Made by a program: the position numbers and the translations under genes | Assembly: GCA_001464765.1 (NCBI GenBank) | Contig: LNDV01000034.1 | Location: 682,001-746,000, forward strand | Origin: Betaproteobacteria bacterium Ga0077526 | GTDB taxonomy: Bacteria; Pseudomonadota; Gammaproteobacteria; Burkholderiales; Ga0077523 | Length of the DNA stretch: 64,000 nucleotides | Direction: 5' to 3' | Notes under the pieces: model-generated | What the model was told of the DNA's origin: nothing | The model's database searches: none | The model's input: only the letters and a program-made list of their open reading frames with translations | Part shown: positions 59,649 through 64,000 of the stretch, piece after piece | How the letters are laid out: each line of letters begins with the position of its first letter | Position numbering within the stretch: the first letter of the stretch is position 1

Positions 59649-59657
59649 GACGTCATG
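59646..59657. repeat. Perfect palindrome holding two divergent start codons
   Basis: CATGACGTCATG equals its own reverse complement. Its left CAT is the pyrE start (minus strand) and its right ATG is the xthA start (plus strand). Ribosome sites and promoters of each gene must therefore lie in the other's coding sequence. Confidence 0.9.
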
Positions 59658-60434
59658 CTGCGCATAGTGACCCTCAATCTTAACGGCATCCGCTCGGCGG
59701 TGAAGAAAGGACTGCTGCCGTGGATGGAAGCGCAGCAGGCCGATGTCGTCTGCGTACAGGAACTCAAGGCCCAGGACGGCGATCTGGTTGACGGGATGCG
59801 TGCTTGCGGCGGCCTGACGGGCCACTTCCACTGCGCCGAGCGCAAGGGCTACAGCGGCGTGGGGCTGTACACGCGGCGGACCCCCGACCGGGTCGTGCCC
59901 GGGCTGGGCATAGCAGACATCGACGCCGAGGGGCGCTACCTCCAGGCGGACTTCGGCAACCTGTCGGTCGTGTCGCTTTATCTGCCGTCGGGTTCCAGTT
60001 CCGAGGAGCGGCTCGCGGCCAAGTTCCGTTTCCTCGAACGGTTCATCCCGCGGCTCACCGAACTGGCGCGCTCAGGGCGGGACGTGGTGATCTGCGGCGA
60101 CTGGAACATCGCGCACAAGCCGATCGATCTGGAGAACTGGCGCTCCAACCAGAAGAATCCGGGCTTTCTTCCCGAAGAGCGTGCCTGGGTCGACGGCGTG
60201 ATCGACGTGCTGGGTTTTGTGGACGTCTTCCGGCGGATCGAGCCGGGCGGGGGGCAGTACACGTGGTGGTCGAACCGCGGTCAGGCCTGGGCCAAGAACG
60301 TGGGCTGGCGCCTCGACTACCAGCTGGCCACCCCGCGGTTCGCCGCGACGGCCACCCGGGTCTCGATCTACAAGGATCAGCGCTTCTCCGATCACGCGCC
60401 GCTCACGATCGACTACGACTACACGCTGCCCTGA
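59655..60434 (+). CDS. xthA: XthA-type exodeoxyribonuclease III
   Basis: AP endonuclease/3' exonuclease of base-excision repair, 259 residues. Endonuclease/exonuclease/phosphatase motifs are complete: LNLNGIRSAVKKG, VVCVQELKAQ (Glu metal ligand), GDWNIAHKPIDLENW (Asp/Asn), and the C-terminal RLDYQLAT and FSDHAPLTIDYD with catalytic His. Divergent from pyrE, a pairing common in betaproteobacteria. Confidence 0.97.
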   Translation: MLRIVTLNLNGIRSAVKKGLLPWMEAQQADVVCVQELKAQDGDLVDGMRACGGLTGHFHCAERKGYSGVGLYTRRTPDRVVPGLGIADIDAEGRYLQADFGNLSVVSLYLPSGSSSEERLAAKFRFLERFIPRLTELARSGRDVVICGDWNIAHKPIDLENWRSNQKNPGFLPEERAWVDGVIDVLGFVDVFRRIEPGGGQYTWWSNRGQAWAKNVGWRLDYQLATPRFAATATRVSIYKDQRFSDHAPLTIDYDYTLP

Positions 60435-60448
60435 CGGGCGGACCTGCC

Positions 60449-61327
60449 CTATCGCAGCACGGATACCGTGTCGAAACCGAACTCGGCCTTCAGGCGGACG
60501 GCGAGCGCGGCCGCCTCGACATTGGAAGGCAGCCCGGCCACCCGGACCCGGTAGCTGAGCGACTTGCCTCGCCCCGTGGGATCGATCTGCGCCGGGTAGC
60601 CGGCGTCCCGCAACCGATCGTAGGCCGCGAGCGCCTGGGCCTCCTCCGCCGTCGCGACGGCCTGGACCTTCCACTTCCCTCCCACGGCAAGCGATCCCGA
60701 ATTGGGCTGGATTTCCGTTTCCTGGGCGTAACGGGCCAGGAGTGTCTGCTCGATCGGGCTGACCGCCGGGGTCGGCGCGCCCCTGGGCGCATCGAACACG
60801 CTGAGCGGCTTGTCCAGGATCACTTCCTCCCCGCCATCCCGCCGCACGCCGATCCGGCCCTCGATGAGCGCGATGAACTCCCGGTCCTCGGTCGCCTTGC
60901 CCCAGAGGTCGGTACCGCGGATGCCCGCCGTGACGGTGGGCAGCCGGATATCGATCTCGCGTTTCATGGAGAGCCTCGCCACCGCCGCCGTGGTGAACCG
61001 GAAGGCCCCGGTCACAACGCGCAGGGTGGCCTTGAACAGGCCACCATCGCGCGTCCGACGCTCGGCGTCGGCCACGAAGAACCGGGCGTTCTCACCCAGC
61101 TTCACGTAGCTGCCGTCCTCCAGCAGGAGGATCGCCCGGGCGCCGTTGCCGGTCACCACGACCTCGCCCGTATCGATCACCCGGCCGGGCGCCATGGGGG
61201 TGCGCATGCCGTTGCGGGTGACCCAGGCCGGGGAAATCACGGATTCGACAACGGCAGGGGCCGCCGCGAACGAGGGCGTCGCGAGGACCAGCAGGAGCAG
61301 GACGAGAAAGGGGCGGACGGAGCGCAT
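60449..61327 (-). CDS. Exported FecR-domain protein with C-terminal SPOR-like domain
   Basis: A 292-residue secreted protein with a signal peptide (about 1-22, ending FAAA). A FecR beta domain follows (MAPGRVIDTGEVVVTGNGARAILLLEDGSYVKLGENARF to TAGIRGTDLWG; only landmark parts named). From about residue 215 there is a SPOR-like domain (KWKVQAVATAEEAQALAAYDRL, ending VRLKAEFGFDTVSVL) that may bind peptidoglycan. No sigma/anti-sigma partner is adjacent, so it is not a classical FecR regulator. It converges on xthA with 14 bases between. Confidence 0.82.
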   Translation of the reverse strand: MRSVRPFLVLLLLVLATPSFAAAPAVVESVISPAWVTRNGMRTPMAPGRVIDTGEVVVTGNGARAILLLEDGSYVKLGENARFFVADAERRTRDGGLFKATLRVVTGAFRFTTAAVARLSMKREIDIRLPTVTAGIRGTDLWGKATEDREFIALIEGRIGVRRDGGEEVILDKPLSVFDAPRGAPTPAVSPIEQTLLARYAQETEIQPNSGSLAVGGKWKVQAVATAEEAQALAAYDRLRDAGYPAQIDPTGRGKSLSYRVRVAGLPSNVEAAALAVRLKAEFGFDTVSVLR

Positions 61328-61483
61328 GCGTTCACACGGATAGGGAGGGGGCGGGGGAAGGATACCGGACCCGCCCGCATGTCATTCCAATACGTGCGGC
61401 ACCCCGGGATGGATGCGGCACCCGGGGAAGGTCCTCCGGCGCTTCCAAGACCCGAAACCCGGGCCGGATCGGGCGCCCTTCTC

Positions 61484-61489
61484 TATAAT
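61484..61489 (+). promoter_or_regulatory. Perfect -10 box before leuS
   Basis: TATAAT followed by CTCCGGCTTTT lies 46 bases upstream of the leuS ATG. The -35 region is weak. It is the third case in the window of TATAATC followed by CGGCT or GGGCT. Confidence 0.6.
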
Positions 61490-61534
61490 CTCCGGCTTTT
61501 CCGCAGGCCGGCGACGGCTCGAGTGCGACACAGC

Positions 61535-64000
61535 ATGGAATCCCAATACCGCCCCGCCGAAGTGGAGCGCAGCGCCCAGGATGCCTGGAACGCCGCCCAC
61601 GCCTTCCGCGCCATCGAAGACCCGTCGCGCCCCAAGTACTACTGCCTGTCGATGTTCCCGTACCCCTCGGGGAAGCTGCACATGGGCCACGTGCGCAACT
61701 ACACGATCGGCGACGTGCTGACCCGCTTCCATCGCATGCGCGGCTACAACGTGCTGCAGCCCATGGGCTGGGATGCCTTCGGCCTGCCCGCGGAGAACGC
61801 CGCCATGGCGAACGGCGTGCCGCCCGCGAAGTGGACGTACGACAACATCGCCTACATGAAGAAGCAGCTCAAGTCGCTGGGCTTCGCCATCGACTGGGAG
61901 CGCGAACTCGCCACCTGCAAGCCGGACTACTACCGCTGGAACCAGTGGCTGTTCCTGCGCATGCTCGAGAAGGGCATCGTCTACCAGAAGACCGGCGTGG
62001 TGAACTGGGACCCGGTCGACCAGACCGTCCTCGCCAACGAGCAGGTGATCGACGGCCGCGGCTGGCGCACCGGCGCGGTGGTCGAGAAGCGCGAGATCCC
62101 CATGTACTACATGCGGATCACCGGCTTCGCCGAAGAACTTCTGGGCTCCCTCGACGGCATGAAGGGCTGGCCCGAGCGCGTGAAGCTCATGCAGGCCAAC
62201 TGGATCGGGAAGAGCCAGGGCGTGCGCTTCGCGTTCCCCTACGAGCTCGACGGCAAGCAGGAAAAGCTGTGGGTCTTCACCACCCGCGCCGACACCATCA
62301 TGGGCGTCACCTTCTGCGCCGTGGCGGCCGAGCACCCGCTCGCCACACGTGCCGCGCGCGACAACCCCGCCCTCGCCGCCTTCATCGAGGAATGCAAGCA
62401 GGGCTCGGTCATGGAGGCGGATCTCGCCACCATGGAGAAGAAGGGCATGCCCACAGGCATCCAGGTCCGTCATCCGATCACCGGTGCCGCGGTGGATGTC
62501 TGGGTCGGCAACTACGTGCTCATGGGATACGGTGAAGGCGCCGTGATGGCCGTGCCGGGTCACGATGAGCGCGACTTTCACTTCGCGCGCAAGTACGGCC
62601 TGCCGATCGTGCAGGTGGTGGACGTCGCCGGCCAGGCCTTCAGCACCGACACCTGGGCCGAGTGGTACGCCGACAAGACCGGCGGACGCTGCATCAACTC
62701 GGGCAAGTACGACGGTCTCGAGTATCTCGCAGCGGTGGACGCGATCTCCGCCGACCTGCGCGCCAAGAGCCTCGGCGACAAGCAGACCACCTGGCGCCTG
62801 CGCGACTGGGGCATCTCCCGGCAGCGCTACTGGGGCACGCCGATCCCGCTCATCCATTGCGACAGCTGCGGCGCGGTGCCTGTGCCCGACAAGGACCTCC
62901 CCGTGGTCCTGCCCGAGGACTGCGTGCCCGACGGCTCGGGCAATCCGCTCAACAAGCGCGAGTCCTTCCTGCGCGTGGACTGCCCGAAATGCGGCAAGCC
63001 GGCGCGCCGCGAGACCGACACGATGGACACCTTCGTGGACTCGTCCTGGTACTACCTGCGCTACGCCTGCCCGGACAACGACAAGGCAATGGTCGACGAG
63101 CGCGTGAACTACTGGCTGCCGGTGGACCAGTACATCGGCGGCATCGAGCACGCAATCCTGCACCTGCTCTATTCGCGCTTCTGGACCAAGGTGATGCGCG
63201 ACCTTGGGCTGGTGAAACTCGACGAGCCCTTTGCCAACCTGCTCACGCAGGGGATGGTGCTGAACGAAATCTTCTTCCGCAAAGGCGGCGCGGGACGCAT
63301 CCAGTACTTCAACCCGGCCGACGTCGACATCCAGACCGACGACAAGGGCGCGCGCATCGGCGCCGTGCTGCGCAGCGACGGCCAGCCCGTGGAGTCGAGC
63401 GGCATCGGCACCATGTCGAAGTCCAAGAACAACGGCGTGGACCCGCAGGCGCTCATCGAGAAGTACGGTGCGGACACGGCACGTTTCTTCATGATGTTCA
63501 CGAGCCCGCCCGAGCAGACGCTCGAGTGGTCCGACTCCGGTGTGGAAGGCTCCTACCGCTTCATGAAGCGCGTCTGGGGCTTCGCCCATCGCTATCACGA
63601 ATCGATCCGCGCCAATCTTCCTGCCGGCGGCATGCCGGCCCTCGCGGCCGGTCTTGCCGATGCGCGCCGCGAGATTCACCGCAACCTCGAACAGGCCAAC
63701 TTCGACCTGCAGCGCCAGCAGTTCAACACGGTCGCCTCGGCCTGCATGAAGATCCTCAATGCGCTGGAGCGCGCGCCCGCCGATGACGCCGCGGCGCACG
63801 CCGCCGTCGCGGCAGAGGGGCTGTCGATCCTGCTGCGCGTGCAGTCGCCCATCACGCCGCACCTCTGCCATTTCCTCTGGCAGTCGCTCGGGTTCGGCAA
63901 GGACATCCTCGACGCGGGCTGGCCCGAGCCGCTGCCCGAGGCCCTCGCGCAGGACGAGATCGAACTGGTCGTGCAGGTGAACGGCAAGCTGCGCGGCAGC
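61535..64000 (+). CDS. leuS: LeuS, leucyl-tRNA synthetase (3' end cut by window edge)
   Basis: Charges tRNA-Leu. The 822 visible codons begin MESQYRPAEVE. They contain the HIGH-type motif PYPSGKLHMGH, the CP1 editing domain (FTTRADTIMGVTF, GEGAVMAVPGHDERD), a zinc-like CDSCG/CPKCG pair, and the KMSKS region, here TMSKSKNNG with Thr626 in place of the first Lys. Typical length is about 860-875, so some 40-50 residues of the C-terminal domain lie beyond the edge. Confidence 0.97.
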   Translation, partial: MESQYRPAEVERSAQDAWNAAHAFRAIEDPSRPKYYCLSMFPYPSGKLHMGHVRNYTIGDVLTRFHRMRGYNVLQPMGWDAFGLPAENAAMANGVPPAKWTYDNIAYMKKQLKSLGFAIDWERELATCKPDYYRWNQWLFLRMLEKGIVYQKTGVVNWDPVDQTVLANEQVIDGRGWRTGAVVEKREIPMYYMRITGFAEELLGSLDGMKGWPERVKLMQANWIGKSQGVRFAFPYELDGKQEKLWVFTTRADTIMGVTFCAVAAEHPLATRAARDNPALAAFIEECKQGSVMEADLATMEKKGMPTGIQVRHPITGAAVDVWVGNYVLMGYGEGAVMAVPGHDERDFHFARKYGLPIVQVVDVAGQAFSTDTWAEWYADKTGGRCINSGKYDGLEYLAAVDAISADLRAKSLGDKQTTWRLRDWGISRQRYWGTPIPLIHCDSCGAVPVPDKDLPVVLPEDCVPDGSGNPLNKRESFLRVDCPKCGKPARRETDTMDTFVDSSWYYLRYACPDNDKAMVDERVNYWLPVDQYIGGIEHAILHLLYSRFWTKVMRDLGLVKLDEPFANLLTQGMVLNEIFFRKGGAGRIQYFNPADVDIQTDDKGARIGAVLRSDGQPVESSGIGTMSKSKNNGVDPQALIEKYGADTARFFMMFTSPPEQTLEWSDSGVEGSYRFMKRVWGFAHRYHESIRANLPAGGMPALAAGLADARREIHRNLEQANFDLQRQQFNTVASACMKILNALERAPADDAAAHAAVAAEGLSILLRVQSPITPHLCHFLWQSLGFGKDILDAGWPEPLPEALAQDEIELVVQVNGKLRGS

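Overview
The window reads as a contiguous piece of a high-G+C betaproteobacterial chromosome. The evidence is the gene content: ubiD/ubiA, a divergent pyrE/xthA pair, mreBCD-mrdA-rodA-rlpA beside gatCAB, an olsBA pair, a PEP-CTERM exported protein and DUF4124 proteins. Protein matches were made by eye from motifs and length; no database was searched. No insertion sequence, prophage, CRISPR array or plasmid function was seen. Coding density is very high and many neighbours overlap by 1-4 bases, so operon structure is unusually legible.

Layout. 1-10282 (minus): ten tightly packed genes, hyfB-C-E-F-G-I like, then ubiA, an atypical SDR and ubiD (cut by the left edge). The hyf-like set is related to complex I and to group 4 membrane hydrogenases. 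Its large subunit lacks the nickel-binding cysteines, so it looks like an energy-converting-hydrogenase-related (Ehr) complex, not a hydrogenase. 10396-12971 (minus): recG and ridA. 13240-21142: ion homeostasis, with kup, a small TPR gene, an unknown gene, a YbdK-type ligase coupled to a CPA2 antiporter, and a divergent NhaP2-type antiporter. 21194-25470: B12-dependent fused isobutyryl-CoA mutase icmF, a LiuR-like operator, and a divergent BtuF-like protein. 25585-33569: PEP-CTERM zinc-metalloprotease-like protein, WbuC cupin, dnaE and several small or transport genes.

33744-43826 (plus): an RND pump (permease then adaptor) translationally coupled to a three-subunit nitrile hydratase/thiocyanate hydrolase-like enzyme. 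A phosphatase-like exported protein, an alpha/beta-hydrolase lacking its catalytic Ser and His, and a glutathione-dependent formaldehyde pathway (adhC, fghA) plus a TIM-barrel protein follow. 43846-48075: tRNA-Arg(CCG), a membrane-anchored cytochrome c5-type protein, apaH, the ornithine-lipid genes olsB/olsA and a PfkB kinase. 48113-54867 (minus): the rod-shape operon mreB, mreC, mreD, mrdA, rodA, rlpA. 55000-58316: gatCAB. 58357-64000: DUF4124 protein, pyrE, xthA, a FecR/SPOR protein, and leuS running off the right edge.

The two most unusual systems are the nickel-less Hyf-like complex physically joined to ubiquinone genes, and the RND pump joined to a split-beta nitrile hydratase/thiocyanate hydrolase whose alpha-like subunit carries a His-rich tail.
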